Part shown: in pieces, positions 10,571 through 21,428 of the stretch
Layout: each line of letters begins with the position of its first letter
Position numbering within the stretch: position 1 is the first letter of the stretch
DNA from: Flectonema sp. DT1601
Lineage: Eukaryota > Euglenozoa > Diplonemea > Diplonemida > Diplonemidae
Reading direction: 5' to 3'
Length of the DNA: 64,000 nt
NCBI GenBank assembly: GCA_964019425.1
Contig: OZ025790.1
Location: 248,001-312,000 of the forward strand
Translations under genes and position numbers: made by a program
The notes under the pieces: model-generated
The model's database searches: none
The model's input: the letters and a program-made list of their open reading frames with translations, nothing else
What the model was told of the DNA's origin: nothing

Positions 10571-13286
10571 TTAAATGGCTTTTCGTGCCTGGTGTTTTTT
10601 TTAAATAAAAATAAAACTGACTCTCACAATAAATTATGATTTCACTATAACAAAATATTGTATTTCGGATGAAACATGCTGTCGTTTACTTTTGCTTGTG
10701 GTGTGAGGGTGCGCACGGGGGGAAAGAAAAAGACGAAGAAGAAGGAAAAAAAAAGAAGGGGAAAAAAATCGAACAAAAATGTCGACAATATGCTGTATAT
10801 GGTGTTAATTACGTTTCACCCATTTTTCCCATCAAAGAGGAAGTGATGGGAACAGGGAGAAGGGAGGTGATGCGGGGTACAAACAATAATTTTTCGAAAA
10901 TCTTTTTTTTTTTTTTTTCTTCCATCATTCACTGAAGGGGTATTTCTTCGCGAACACGGGCTCGCACGCGGTACAAAAGGTTCTTCATTTTTTTTTTTTT
11001 AAAGTTTTTTTATTTTCCAACCATAATAACTTTTAGAACAATGCCTTTCTGTAGTTTGCCACAGAATCCATCTGCCACTACGCAGTCTACTAACGAAAAA
11101 AAAAAAAGAAAAACCTCATAAACGCTAATATAAATATTGCTACTATACCCAGGGGGGTAGATGCGGCAACCTCTGAAGCTGCTACATACTGGGGAGACAA
11201 CTGGAAGAGTTCGGCTATCTTTTTTGTTACTTAACACATGACAGATCACTCCCACAAAATGTGAGGGTCTGCATGGGTTTCATATATGATAACTACCACT
11301 GGTATATTATCATTTTTCAAGTAACAATAAAAAGAAAAAAAGAATTTTTTTTTTTTTTAAAAAAAAACTATAAAATCGTGAAGACACATTCAACGAAACT
11401 CACTGTGACCCCTGTCAGGGTTCATCGCTTCGAGAAGGAGGAGAAGAAGAAAAGAATGACTCCGAAGGACTTGTTGCAGTGAACTGGGATGCTGGGGAGG
11501 GGGTAATTGTTTGATTTTATAAGATACCAACCGCATAACATCATAAAATACTAAATCACGATGATGCATAACTTAGAAGTAGCTGAACAGCTCGGGGGGG
11601 AAGGGGCGGGTCATTTGTCGTAAAACATGAATAACCAACATTTTTTTAACTGAAAAAAAAAGTTTTTTCTACATCAACAACATCAATACTCCACATCGAC
11701 AGAGGGAAGCCGATTTCAGAGCAAATTACCTCAAATAACGGAACTCGAAAGAAAGCTTTGTACTCTGATGGGGTCCAATCTCGAAGGGAGCAGCAGAGTA
11801 AAAATAGCTGCCTCTAATCACAAAAAAGAAAAAACTGCTACAACGGAAGGAATACCAACCGAGGAGATAAAGAACAACATAAGCCACCAACACATCACTG
11901 GACAACTTAGCTGCGGAAAAAAAGGAAACAGAAAAGAAAAGGAGAGAAGAAGAAGAAGAAGAAATACAACACTTTTGTTGGTGCCAATGAGAGACACCAA
12001 TGGAACAGATGGCTCATTTAGAAAACGGGACCACCACTACTGTTGTTATCATTGACAAGAACTGACTACAATAGTTTTTTAAATTAAAAAAAAAATGTGA
12101 GAAGGAACAACTATAGGAAAACTGAATGTCTCCCCAACCTTCCCTTCCCTCGTAATAAAAAAACGCATCCAGATGTGTGAGGTGACTAACAACTTGGATA
12201 ACACAACTGTCCCACATTCGATTCCCGCACTTTATCACAAATATGAAACACCAAACGATGGTACGCACTGGAGGGGTGGTTGGAGTTAGACTGCAGAAAA
12301 ACAAACAAAAAAAACTACGTAAAAAAATATCGCAGACAGGTAGGGGAAGGGAACGACGTGATGAGGCGCACAGGCAGTGTAATTTCTGTGGGGATTTTGG
12401 CCTCCAAAAAAAGAAATTCTTGAAAAGGGCCATTGGGAATCCCCCCAAAAATTTGATGCCAGATTTTTTTTTTTTTTTTGCTCTTAGCAGCATGAGGGCA
12501 CCAAACGCAAATCTCCTGGTTACTACTGGTAACATCGGTGAGACTGAACGAGTATTCTCCGTTCAGAAGTTCCTAAGACAAGGCTTCGCTCTCACACCAT
12601 TGATGACCAACTGCTTCCAGATGATGACGGGCGAGGGATGGTTCAATGTCTGACGATAAAGGCTTCCGAGCCCACGAGAGGTCCCGAGAGACCCTTCGCA
12701 GACCCTTCAACCTAAACCCATGAAAGAGCCACACCGGTATGGTAGACAATTAAGCACTCTCGTCGTGTTAGCCAAGCGTGTGGATATTTTATCAGAACTC
12801 TGGCTGCCCTTTAATTTGCCTGGCAAATAAAGCCAACTTGTAGCCTGTAAGTGTTGTGTTAATTGTTGATCTATCCTGCCCTCTGTAATCTTGTCATCCT
12901 GCGTGTCAGCTAAGCCCTTCAGTGCACATCATTCCGCTCCCCTCCCCCCAACCTTGGCGATGTATGTAGTATGAGGGGCCCAAAAATACGCTGGGATCTT
13001 TTTTAAAAAAAAAAAAGAAAACTAACTTTTTTTATATTTTTTCTTTTTTTTTTTTTTTTTTTTTTTTTTTCCCCCCCAAAACATAAAAGAAAAAACGATT
13101 CTGCCGTCATCGAACCACAACATAACACGAAAAAAAGGAAAGAACAAATGACAGTAACATCCAATGGATATTCTCAATCAATATTTTATGTCGTTGTAAG
13201 CCTAGTTTAGACTAAATAATGACCTCATCACAGACAATGAAATCACACTGTAGTATAATACCTCAATAAGAAACTACTCAGTTCTT
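10571..13286. other. Intergenic interval with a GC-richer plus-strand block
   Basis: Between the coiled-coil gene and the membrane-segment gene. Most of it is A/T homopolymers and spurious frames. Two patches stand out: a degenerate tRNA-like stretch at about 12174-12241, and a block at about 12480-12960 with normal base composition, a 53-codon plus-strand frame and an AATAAA downstream. I see no minus-strand gene I can support. Confidence 0.5.
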
Positions 13287-15026
13287 TCAGAGGAGAACAC
13301 GGTCGATTGGAGTGCTTTCAATTTTATTTTTCATATGACGCTGTGATGATATTGTTTTGGTTTATTTTGTTTGTTTTGAAAACTGACATCACAAAATACA
13401 TACTTCAGGGCTGTTGAATGCCATCGGACGACGTGGAGTACCTGCTCTTGATCCACTACGAGATCTTTCAGATGATTGAGAAGTTGATCGAAGTGATCTA
13501 ATATAAGCAACACAGGGTTTGTTTGGAGATGTACGTGTCGGAGACGCCATTAACTTCTTTCTTGAAGTCACAGTAAGTTTTCTAACAACCCATTCATTTC
13601 CACACTTTGTTGCCCATGAAATACTTGGGGAGTTTGGAGGCTGTCCTCTATGAGGTTTCGTACTCTTTGCAATTTGAGATGAATCGTTTACAAACATCCA
13701 ATGACCACCTGACGTTGTGACTAGCCTTCGAGTTCCTGATGCCCAAACTGGGTTACCACAAACAGCAGACTCTCTATCAAGTTGATGAAAGGTTCCATTC
13801 AGAATTGGTCTCGAGTGACAAGACACATCTAACTGAGAAGGAGCGCTCTGCTTTACTTTAATCTCAGTTTGACCTCTCTCAGTCATTGGAGCTGATCTCG
13901 ATCTTGATTCTGATGTTGCTTGTGGTGAGGAGTACATGTTAGGAGTGTAGTTACCTCCTTTGATCCATTTCAATCCAGCTCCAATTTCTAATCTTGGAGG
14001 TGACATTTCATTTGATGGCGTTCCATTACTCATAACACCATTAGGAGAGACTGCTCCACAAGTAGTAGCTATCGCTTCTGTTGATGGTGCTGTTGCTGTT
14101 TGAGTTTGACTGGTGCTGGCCTGACGTTTACTTTGAACATATTGGATATTTGTCTGTGCGTCTTCTAAGGCAGCTCTTAGATTAGCGATTTCTTGATCTC
14201 TGTTGTGAAGATCACACTCTAACTCTGATACCCTCATGGATGAGGCGATTAGTTTGTTCTCAAGAATAACACCGTCATTAGCCTTCGCTGCCAAGTCTCC
14301 ATTCTCTTCTGTGACTCTATCCAGGTCATCTTGTAGTCGAAGTACCTCGAGGTGAGGATATGATACACGTCTTTTATCTAAATGCATACTTGGTAGGCTT
14401 GGGATTCGGTTCATTGATCCTTCCTCAGGCTCAGTCACCACAACTAAATAGTGAAGCGTTGAAAAGCATTCTTGCCATGCCCAGTGTACTAATCGTCTTT
14501 CGTGATCTTCTTCACGTTCTAAGTTGTGTTGTAATGTCGAAAACGCATTTTGACTATATAAAGTCAACGTGTTTATAGTTCTAGATAAATCTCTTCTGTC
14601 TTTAAGAAGATCTCCCTCGATTGCTTTCAAGTCAGTTACTTCTTTTGAAAGCTCTTTTATTCTGGGCATTAAGTCTACAACTCGGGGGAGGATTAATGGT
14701 GTTCGGTTTTTAGTTTTTACTACTTTTTCATCATATTCATCCCAGTATCCAGCATTGCGTGCATTCATTTCGAATTGTGAAAAGGTTCCTCCGCTGTATC
14801 TTCGTTGAGATGGTTCTGTTTGCCATTCTACAGCGAGAGAGTCTTTTTCACCTAAAGTTACAGCCTGGGTGTGTCTACGCATGCTTAGTCTCACACTACT
14901 ACGAGAAATTAATATTTCATCGTCACCCTCTGTAACAGGTTGGTCTTTATTCGGTGATCCAAAGCTGAAACTCCCAACGTCAGAAGTGGCCACCTTGTCT
15001 GACGATAGCTTTACGTTCTTTACCAT
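13287..15026 (-). CDS. Coiled-coil protein with Ser/Arg-rich tail, two exons
   Basis: Proposed structure: exon 1 at 13404-15026 (541 codons) and exon 2 at 13287-13340 (17 codons plus stop), giving 558 residues. Exon 1 ends at a consensus GTATGT donor; a CACAG acceptor 63 nt on keeps phase 0 and opens a short frame (RHMKNKIES...) to a stop. Unspliced, the protein would end four residues after the donor. Residues ~120-190 and ~235-300 show heptad-like Leu/Ile/Val spacing with many Glu, Lys and Arg, so coiled coils. The rest is low-complexity: Ser/Thr/Pro-rich with basic patches, and a terminal Ser-Arg cluster (SSERSRSGSRAGTPRRP). This composition is common in cytoskeleton-associated proteins of flagellates, but I cannot name a family. 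The upstream AG follows an A-rich stretch, so a 5' UTR intron is possible. Confidence 0.7.
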
Positions 15027-16793
15027 GTTTTTATTTTTATAAGTTTCACCTGTTGTTTTTTTTGTGATTAAAAAAAAAAATAAAATATTTATTTATTTGA
15101 AAAAAAGAAAACATCAGAACAGAAGATTCTATCAATTTTTTTTTTTTTTTTCCCCCATGAAAAAAAACATATTGCGTGATTTGGTTAACTTGTAGGAATA
15201 TTATTAACTCAGATGCACAATTATGACTCGCTTTTAACTTAAAAAACAAAAGAACCAGTTTGTAAAAAAGAGAATTGTAGGATTTTTTTTTTTTTTCGGG
15301 GGATAGGGGTGCAACAAATAGCTTTGAAAAGAGGGGAAAGAAAAAAAGAAACAGCAGTATCAGGGTGTGGAAAGCGGTTTACAAGACCCAGTAAACAGGT
15401 TCAGTGGGGATACGAAGGAATAGCAGATGTATTCTCCCAAGAAGCCCGCAGTACTCAAAAAAAAAAAAGAAAGAAAAAGAAAAAAAAAAAACCGAAGAGA
15501 TGCTTTTTTTTTTTTTTTTTTTTTTTTTTTAATGTTCTTCACGCATATTAAAGTATAATAAGCGCAATGTCTTCCTCTGTTGGAGAGAATGTGACAGATT
15601 CGGTTTTTTTTTTTTTTTTTTCCTCGTTGCATTTAAAAAAAAAAAAAGCGTGGTCTTCCCTTTATTTTTTTTTTTTTTTTTGTGCAGAAGCTTTTCACGC
15701 ACATGACTTAAACTCAACGCCAGTATTAAAAAAAATTAAAAAAAAAAAAAACAAGGGTACGATAAATATCACATTGTGCTTCCCTTGATTGCACTAACAT
15801 TCCCATTTCCCACTCCCGTTCATCAGGCAGGGACAGAAAAGCTATTTTAAAAGGAAAAAACCTTTGCTGATGGCTCATGTGGTAGCGCCTGAAGCCTTTC
15901 CACCCTCATGAACCAGAATTGAATAGGGTATTAACTGTTCGATTTTTGTACGTAAAATACAAATGTATTGTATCATAAACAACAATAACGATAATTTAAC
16001 ATTAGTTTCTAGGTACGGTTGAATGAGGGAGTAACTTTGATACTTGGGAGGGGGTTTTGAAATGTTAGAATATATATTTATGAAGAAATAAATATCCGTA
16101 ATTTCGAATTAACAACTTCAAGGTGTTAACTCAAGAATTAACATCAAGTAAGAAATACTTTTGACCGGAAAGGAAATATTTGTAGTTGTTAATCAAAGAA
16201 AAGGTTTGAGGAAATATAAAAAAAAAAGGGAAATATGAATTTTTTTTTTTTTTTTTGTCTTATAGTGAAGACCAGAAGACGTTGTCGAATCTGGTAATCC
16301 GGGTGAAGAAAGAAAGAAAAAAAATGGGGCTGGAAAAAGAAATTATGAAAAAAACAAAAAAAAAAAAAGTGTTATTATTAAGTACCCATGTAAAGAAAGA
16401 TGATGTTTTTTTTTTTTTTTTTTTTTTTTTACAGTTGGAAGAAAAAAAAAAAAAAAAAGAAAAACTACTTAGATCGAAAGCCGATATTTCTTAACGAACC
16501 ACAGAGCAATAATCTGAATGTGTGATTTTTTTTTTTTTTTTAATTTCCCCTCTATTTGGCTACTGAACCAACTAATGTCCCAACAGTTCGTAGCCACAGT
16601 ACTCCCCTAACAATGCGTACTTAAAGACAGTTAAAGTGAATCGAAAAAAAACGATTTCGATTCATTATCGTGTCACTTAAATTCATTGCTGGAAAGACAG
16701 GATGCTGAAGTCCGTATCAGTATTCCAATTAGTCAAGATTGGCTGTCAGCATTGACACAAGTAGTAGCGACCCTATGAAACCTTTTGATAAGT
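15027..16793. other. Intergenic interval, homopolymer-rich
   Basis: Long alternating A and T runs (many of 15-25 bases) dominate. Apparent frames are poly-Lys or poly-Phe. A stretch near 15867-15930 has a faint tRNA A-box-like start but no matching T-arm. I see no gene. Confidence 0.6.
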
Positions 16794-17978
16794 TCAGTCA
16801 CTATCCTTTAGCTGTGGTTCAGGAGTAGTACCTTCCTCAAGAGGAAGGGTTTGCAACCATTCTTTTACTACAGCAGAACAGTCCGTAGTGTTCTGTTTGT
16901 TGGTTTGTGTTTGTGTTTTTTTTTTTTTTTTTTTTTTTTTTTTGCAAAATAAGAAAAAATAACCTAACCATACCTTAATAAAAGGGTGATTCAAGCATTC
17001 ACTAACAGAAGGCCTGTCTTCCATCCGACTGGTTAGACACGAAGAAACAAAATTTTGAAGTTCGTTCGACCGTTGTAGAGATTCCGGGAAATCAATTTGC
17101 TTACATGACGTTATTTCTAATAATAAATTCATGAACCCTCCCCTGCCAAACGGATACTTTCCTAATCCCATTTCTGCCACCAATACTCCCGCAGCCCATA
17201 TGTCTGCCGGTGTACTGTAAGGTTTCGCTTCAATTCTCTCAGGGCTCATGTATTCGGGTGTTCCCGTAAATGTATTCGGACCAACAGTGTTTATGTCTAC
17301 GACAATACCGAAATCACATAGCTTACATTCACCTTGTTTGTTTATTAGTACGTTTGCTGGTTTTAGGTCTCTGTGCATCTGTGCTCTCCCACTACCACTT
17401 ATGTTGTTTGTTTTTAAATGAAGGTGTTGTAGTCCTTGCAGGATTTGACTCATCAGCGAGGAGATAACGTTTTCTGGAATGAGAATGTTGTTATCAAAAC
17501 ATAGTTTTAACACGGTGTCAAGAGCTCCTACATCCATGTACTCTTGTACCAGGAATAGATCTTGCCCTTTTGCAAAGGCGCTGTAGGTACTTACTAAGGA
17601 GTCGTTTTGAACAAATAGATGTTTTATTTCTTTAGTCCAAATTTTTTTTATTGTTTCCGTGTTCGAACACCCAACAATCTTCACAGCGTATAGATTTTTT
17701 GTGTTCTTATCTTGAAATAGTTTTACGGTTCCGGATGTTCCTTTACCCAATTCTTTTATGTAGGAGAGATCTCCTCTTTTAATATTTTCATAGCCTGTCA
17801 AGGCGTGTAGATCTTCCAGTTTTACACCATCTCTTCCAACTGAGATTACTCCTTTTTGATTTCCTAATTTTACTTTTAATTCCATAGTCTCGTTTATATT
17901 ATTCATATTCTTACCAGAGGGCATTGGTGGAGGTGGTGCTGCTTTATACTTCAAACCAGGAGGCTTGAATTTAGCCAT
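16794..17978 (-). CDS. MAP2K (STE7-like) protein kinase, two exons
   Basis: Exon 1 at 16974-17978 (335 residues) and exon 2 at 16794-16892 (32 residues plus stop); total 367. All key kinase elements are present: Gly-rich loop at ~78-83 (GKGTSG), the ATP-binding Lys100 in YAVKIV, Glu117 of helix C, HRD at 202-204, Asn209, DFG at 222-224, and an activation segment ending GTPEYMSPERI. The MSPERI ending and a Thr before FTGT are typical of MAP kinase kinases, so it probably phosphorylates a MAPK. An insert (NNISGSGRAQ) precedes the HRD loop. The N-terminus (1-35) is Lys/Pro-rich, as in MAPK docking regions. The 81-nt intron is a multiple of three with no stop, so its retention would insert 27 residues including nine Lys. 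Donor GTATGG, acceptor AAACAG. Confidence 0.88.
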   Translation of the reverse strand: MAKFKPPGLKYKAAPPPPMPSGKNMNNINETMELKVKLGNQKGVISVGRDGVKLEDLHALTGYENIKRGDLSYIKELGKGTSGTVKLFQDKNTKNLYAVKIVGCSNTETIKKIWTKEIKHLFVQNDSLVSTYSAFAKGQDLFLVQEYMDVGALDTVLKLCFDNNILIPENVISSLMSQILQGLQHLHLKTNNISGSGRAQMHRDLKPANVLINKQGECKLCDFGIVVDINTVGPNTFTGTPEYMSPERIEAKPYSTPADIWAAGVLVAEMGLGKYPFGRGGFMNLLLEITSCKQIDFPESLQRSNELQNFVSSCLTSRMEDRPSVSECLNHPFIKVWLGYFFLFCKKKKKKKKKTQTQTNKQNTTDCSAVVKEWLQTLPLEEGTTPEPQLKDSD

Positions 17979-18011
17979 TTTTTTTTTATTATTTTTTTTT
18001 TCTTTTTTAAC

Positions 18012-18023
18012 CTACGTTACCAT
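18012..18023 (-). other. Three-codon upstream frame in kinase leader
   Basis: If trans-splicing uses the TTCCAG at 18030-18031, the mature leader of the kinase mRNA contains ATG GTA ACG TAG, a complete minimal upstream reading frame about 34 nt before the kinase start. Such frames commonly lower translation of the main frame. That effect is inferred, not shown. Confidence 0.45.
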
Positions 18024-18029
18024 GTAGCT

Positions 18030-18055
18030 CTGGAAGGAAAAAAAAAAACAGTAAT
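18030..18055 (-). promoter_or_regulatory. Trans-splice acceptor of the MAP2K-like gene
   Basis: On the minus strand ACTG, a run of 11-12 T and CCTTCCAG lie about 50 nt before the kinase start. This is the strongest polypyrimidine-AG signal in the neighbourhood, and it places the preceding intergenic sequence outside the mRNA. Confidence 0.7.
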
Positions 18056-18540
18056 TAACTTTTAGAGATTTTCGCTATTCTAAGAATCTAACTTTTATGT
18101 TACGCTCGCTAATCCATTTTCCATTAGAGCAATCTACCTCCCTCTTTGCGTCTATTCCCTCATCAGTAGTGGTTAAGATGACATCCATAAATAGCACAGC
18201 ATGAGAAAAACCAACGTTGTTATAAAAAACCTGTAGAAGGAAAATAATTAGTAAAAGAAATTTAATTTAAAAAAAACAAAAAAAAACAACAAAAAAAACC
18301 CCACTTCAAGCTCCATAAATATGATGCCTGCAATGTTTGTTTTTTTAACCGGTTTTTATTTTTCTTTTTTTTCTTTTCTTTTTTTTTTTTGCCGATAGGT
18401 GATTCAATCAGCGTGTATACAAGGGTGACATAGCCCTCTCGTTATTTTTTTTTTTTTTTTTACCCCCTCTCTTTCTCATCATGCATCCCTGAATAAGAGA
18501 CACATTAAAAACAGATCGAGGAAAAAGTTCAGCTCACAAT

Positions 18541-18879
18541 CTAGTTGTGAAATGGTCCAAATTTCTTTGATGTCCCGTTGCTGAACCCAACGTTGACACT
18601 TGAGATGTAAGCAGATTGTGTAATTTTAGCCTGTTGGGGATTGCAATTATTATTATTATTTATGCGTCAGTAATCCGAATGATTTTTTGAAGGAAAAAAA
18701 AAACACGAAAAATAACATACCCCATGAAAAGTTGCCGTCGCCGGGGTTACAGTTGCCGCAGTGAGAGCGTGCGGTTTAATTCCTGAAAATTTTGGGCAGT
18801 TAGTCTGCTTTGATGCAGTAGTTTGGTTATACACATCACTGTTGTGTGATTCAGCACCACCCCAATTAAAATCGGCCAT
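18541..18879 (-). CDS. Small unassigned protein, two exons (82 residues)
   Basis: Exon 1 at 18721-18879 (53 codons, starting MADFNWGGAE) and exon 2 at 18541-18630 (29 codons plus TAG). The 90-nt intron has a consensus GTATGT donor and a CCCCAACAG acceptor, and the junction is in phase 0. The start follows a TTTATTTTATTTCACAATTCAG acceptor at 18905-18906, so the leader is 25 nt. Exon 2 is too short to stand out alone, but it is fully open, with balanced composition, and stops immediately after its end. The protein is soluble, Asn/Thr/Ser-rich, lacks a signal peptide or membrane segment, and ends KKFGPFHN. I do not recognise it. Position between the cupin-like and kinase genes, on the same strand, fits a polycistronic unit. 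Confidence 0.7.
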
Positions 18880-18904
18880 ATTTGTGTAAAAGGTTGTGTG
18901 TAGT

Positions 18905-18930
18905 CTGAATTGTGAAATAAAATAAAAAAA
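18905..18930 (-). promoter_or_regulatory. Trans-splice acceptor of the 82-residue gene
   Basis: A T-rich run with ATTTCACAATTCAG ends 25 nt before the start codon of the small spliced gene. It supports both the existence of this gene and the choice of ATG. Confidence 0.65.
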
Positions 18931-18986
18931 CAACAACAACAATAACAACAACTACATTATCATCATCATCATCAAAATATAATTAT

Positions 18987-19412
18987 CTACTCCTTTCTAA
19001 ATTCTTCATAAACATCTTCAACAGCACCACTAGTATGCCAAGTAATAGTAACCCAAGGGACATCACCATTATCATTTGATGGGTAGTGTTTCACACCTGG
19101 AGGTACAACACAATAGCTGTCTGTCAGTTGATCATATTTATCATCACCACCAGTCTGGATGAACATCACACCACCACCAACAACTGTCGAGGTATGCTGA
19201 ACACTATTCATATGTCTTTCAACTTTCCCAAGATTGCTACCAGCCCTCAGACCAAATACCCTTACAGTTCCTGTTATCTGTTTCTCGCTACCAGGTAGTT
19301 CTTTACACATCCAATTAGACGAGTTAGTGTCAGTAAGTGATGTTTTCATTTCGTTACAAATGTTTATTAGTTCCTTATCATTTAGTAGAGTCTGCAGCTC
19401 TGTCGGAATCAT
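18987..19412 (-). CDS. Cupin-like small protein
   Basis: A 141-residue protein. The start MIPTELQTLL is chosen because TTCTTTTTCAACAG ends 11 nt upstream; the open frame before it lies in the acceptor region. Residues ~55-130 look like one cupin-type beta barrel: a first metal-binding-like segment with His residues (VERHMNSVQHTS), then glycine-rich strands, and a second segment CVVPPGVKHYPSND that matches the PxGxxH core of cupin motif 2. Metal binding is plausible, but the first motif is not canonical. There is no signal peptide or membrane segment, so a cytosolic location is likely. Substrate and pathway cannot be inferred. It lies only ~440 nt from the BILBO1-like gene end and ~110 nt from the next gene start. 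Confidence 0.6.
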   Translation of the reverse strand: MIPTELQTLLNDKELINICNEMKTSLTDTNSSNWMCKELPGSEKQITGTVRVFGLRAGSNLGKVERHMNSVQHTSTVVGGGVMFIQTGGDDKYDQLTDSYCVVPPGVKHYPSNDNGDVPWVTITWHTSGAVEDVYEEFRKE

Positions 19413-19423
19413 TTTTGGAGATG

Positions 19424-19442
19424 CTGTTGAAAAAGAATACAA
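19424..19442 (-). promoter_or_regulatory. Trans-splice acceptor of the cupin-like gene
   Basis: Minus-strand TTGTATTCTTTTTCAACAG ends 11 nt before the ATG. It is a compact pyrimidine tract with no other AG before the start. Confidence 0.65.
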
Positions 19443-19852
19443 TTTTCCTTTTTATACTTCATGGCAGTTGTTGTCACTAAGAACTGTCTTTACGATGTCT
19501 TCACCTGATAAATAATTAACAAGAGTAACATCCACACACAGGTAGTCAAGATTATTACATCAGTATCTATGAGGTGGGGAAAGGGAGAAGGGGAAAAATG
19601 GGGGAAAAAATGCTACAACAAAAAAAATAAAATAAAATAAAATAAAAATAACAACAACAAATAAAAAGACTGGGATATGGAAAAGGGAGACACAAAGCGA
19701 CTATGCCTTATACAAACAATTGCTACATTTCATCGGATCTTGCCAAGAATCATTATTTTTTTTTTTTTTTTTTTTTTTTCAAATATGATTGTCGTTTTTG
19801 CTAAACCGACAAAGAGATTTTTTTTTTGATCTACCGATAATATCCAATTAAA

Positions 19853-19890
19853 TTACATGGCTGCTTCACGAGCTCTACGTGGTGATCCCT

Positions 19891-19921
<31 letters not shown>

Positions 19922-21019
19922 CAAGAATAAAAATTTTTTTTTTATATATTTTCAAAAAAAGAAGTTAATTCATACCTTCTGTGCAGAAGTTCTATTATAC
20001 CTCTCAGACACTTCTTTTAGACGAGCCTGTTGAACTCTCATTTGATCACGTTGGCGTTCCATTTTAATTTCTTCTTCGATCAATTCACGTTCTTCAGGTG
20101 GAATTTCTTTACGTTTGTTCTTTGCTGCGATGCTCTGTTGTTGGAGATTACCAACTTGAGACTGAAGTGATGCAGACGAGTTCTGTACTTGGGATAACTC
20201 TCTCTGAAGGTTTTCAAGTCGAGCTCTGTTTTGCATGAGTTGTTCCTGCGACATCTGAATTTGATTTTTTAACATCGCTTCTTCAGAAGTATCCTTAGTT
20301 TTGAAATACAGTGTTTCCATAGTGTTTGGGTAGATTTGTGCCCAATTAATCCATTCATCAGGGGTGATTCTACCATCTCTGTTAAGATCAGCCTTGTAAA
20401 ATAACTCACCAACAGTATTGCTTGAAAAGTCAAGACCACGTTCATGAAGAGCACGTTCAAAATCTGCATATTCAAGGAATCCCCTATGCTGGAGATCAAG
20501 ATCAGAAAAGACAACTGAAGCCTTTTCTTGTGCTGGAATATTAGGTCTCTCTCCATTAGGACCTCGTGATAGTTGTTGTTGATGTTGTGGAGGATACTGC
20601 TGATGAGATTGATGTTGACTTCTCGGTACTGAATACCCCTGCGGTTGGTGTTGTTGTTGCTGTGAATGTGGTTGTTGCTGATGAACATATCCCCCACCTG
20701 CTATTGTTGGAGGTCTTGGTGGAGGTAAGTCTTGCTGGGTATCAACATGCCATGGAGTTTGTGGTTGAAAAGCATAAACTTGATCATACTCATGGAGTTG
20801 TGTACTACTAATTAAGTCAACCCACTTCAGTAACACATCTTCATAAACTTGTATCCTACTAACAGTGAAATCAGTGTTACCACCCAAGGCTCTTATCTCA
20901 CCACTAAACACCTCCTCAACTCTTCTTGATAATTCCCCAACAGTTGGAACACCTGGAAATGTTAACTCTACATTCACCTTACCCCCCTGTAAGTCCGCAC
21001 AGGCGAGTACCGTAAACAT
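19853..21019 (-). CDS. BILBO1-like: BILBO1-like flagellar pocket collar protein, two exons
   Basis: Exon 1 at 19976-21019 (348 residues) and exon 2 at 19853-19888 (GSPRRAREAAM and stop); 359 residues. Residues 1-90 match the N-terminal ubiquitin-like domain of trypanosome BILBO1 as I know it (MFTVLACADL..., KWVDLI, QVYAFQPQTPWH). A Gln/His-rich linker (113-149) follows, then a paired EF-hand region (168-233) whose second loop, DLNRDGRITPDE, is canonical while the first (DLDLQHRG...) is degenerate, then a coiled coil (~243-340). This is the domain order of BILBO1, the main scaffold of the flagellar pocket collar. The coiled coil is only ~100 residues, far shorter than in Trypanosoma brucei, so filament assembly may differ. 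The 87-nt intron ends in ~30 A then CAG. A BILBO1 paralogue is the main alternative. Confidence 0.8.
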
Positions 21020-21428
21020 ATTTCGTGTTACTTGTTTGGATCTTCCTACAGTAATATATTTTTAAAAACAATACGTACAAACTATCACAGAGTACAGTGA
21101 AGAGGGTAACTTATTACCACCAACACCGATGTCCATTTGTTGTTGTTGTTATTTTTTTTTTTTTTTCAGAGTGCTGACCTGTTATTGTATAATTACCTTA
21201 ACAAGATTCACAACACGCCAACACAAAATTGCATCTACAGAAATAGAGCATTCCAAATAAGCAATAAGTGTGAGTGGTATAAACCAATACACTAAACGAA
21301 TGGTAATAATCAGCAAAGTAAAGTACAGGTGGAGGAAGAGGTTGGTTTTTGTCATAGCAAAGAAATCTATAAAAAAAAAAAGGGGGGGAAATATATGAAA
21401 TAGGAAACTTCAACGAAGCAGTGGCAAG
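21020..21428. other. Intergenic interval before the BILBO1-like gene
   Basis: Contains the ACTGTAG acceptor about 26 nt before the BILBO1-like start, a short TTG microsatellite near 21138 and a T run. Nothing else is recognisable. Confidence 0.55.

Noticed and set aside
12174-12241. Possible tRNA gene
   Set aside because: A TGTGTGA/TCACAAA pair frames 68 nt with a TTCGATT loop, but the T stem (CCACA/CCCGC) and D arm do not pair. At best a degenerate tRNA-derived fragment.
12014-12535. 173-codon minus-strand frame
   Set aside because: Phe/Lys-rich translation across A/T runs, no acceptor, no family-like texture.
20269-20811. Alternative frames over the BILBO1-like gene
   Set aside because: Shadows of the Gln/His-rich coding segment; the main frame has the conserved domains.
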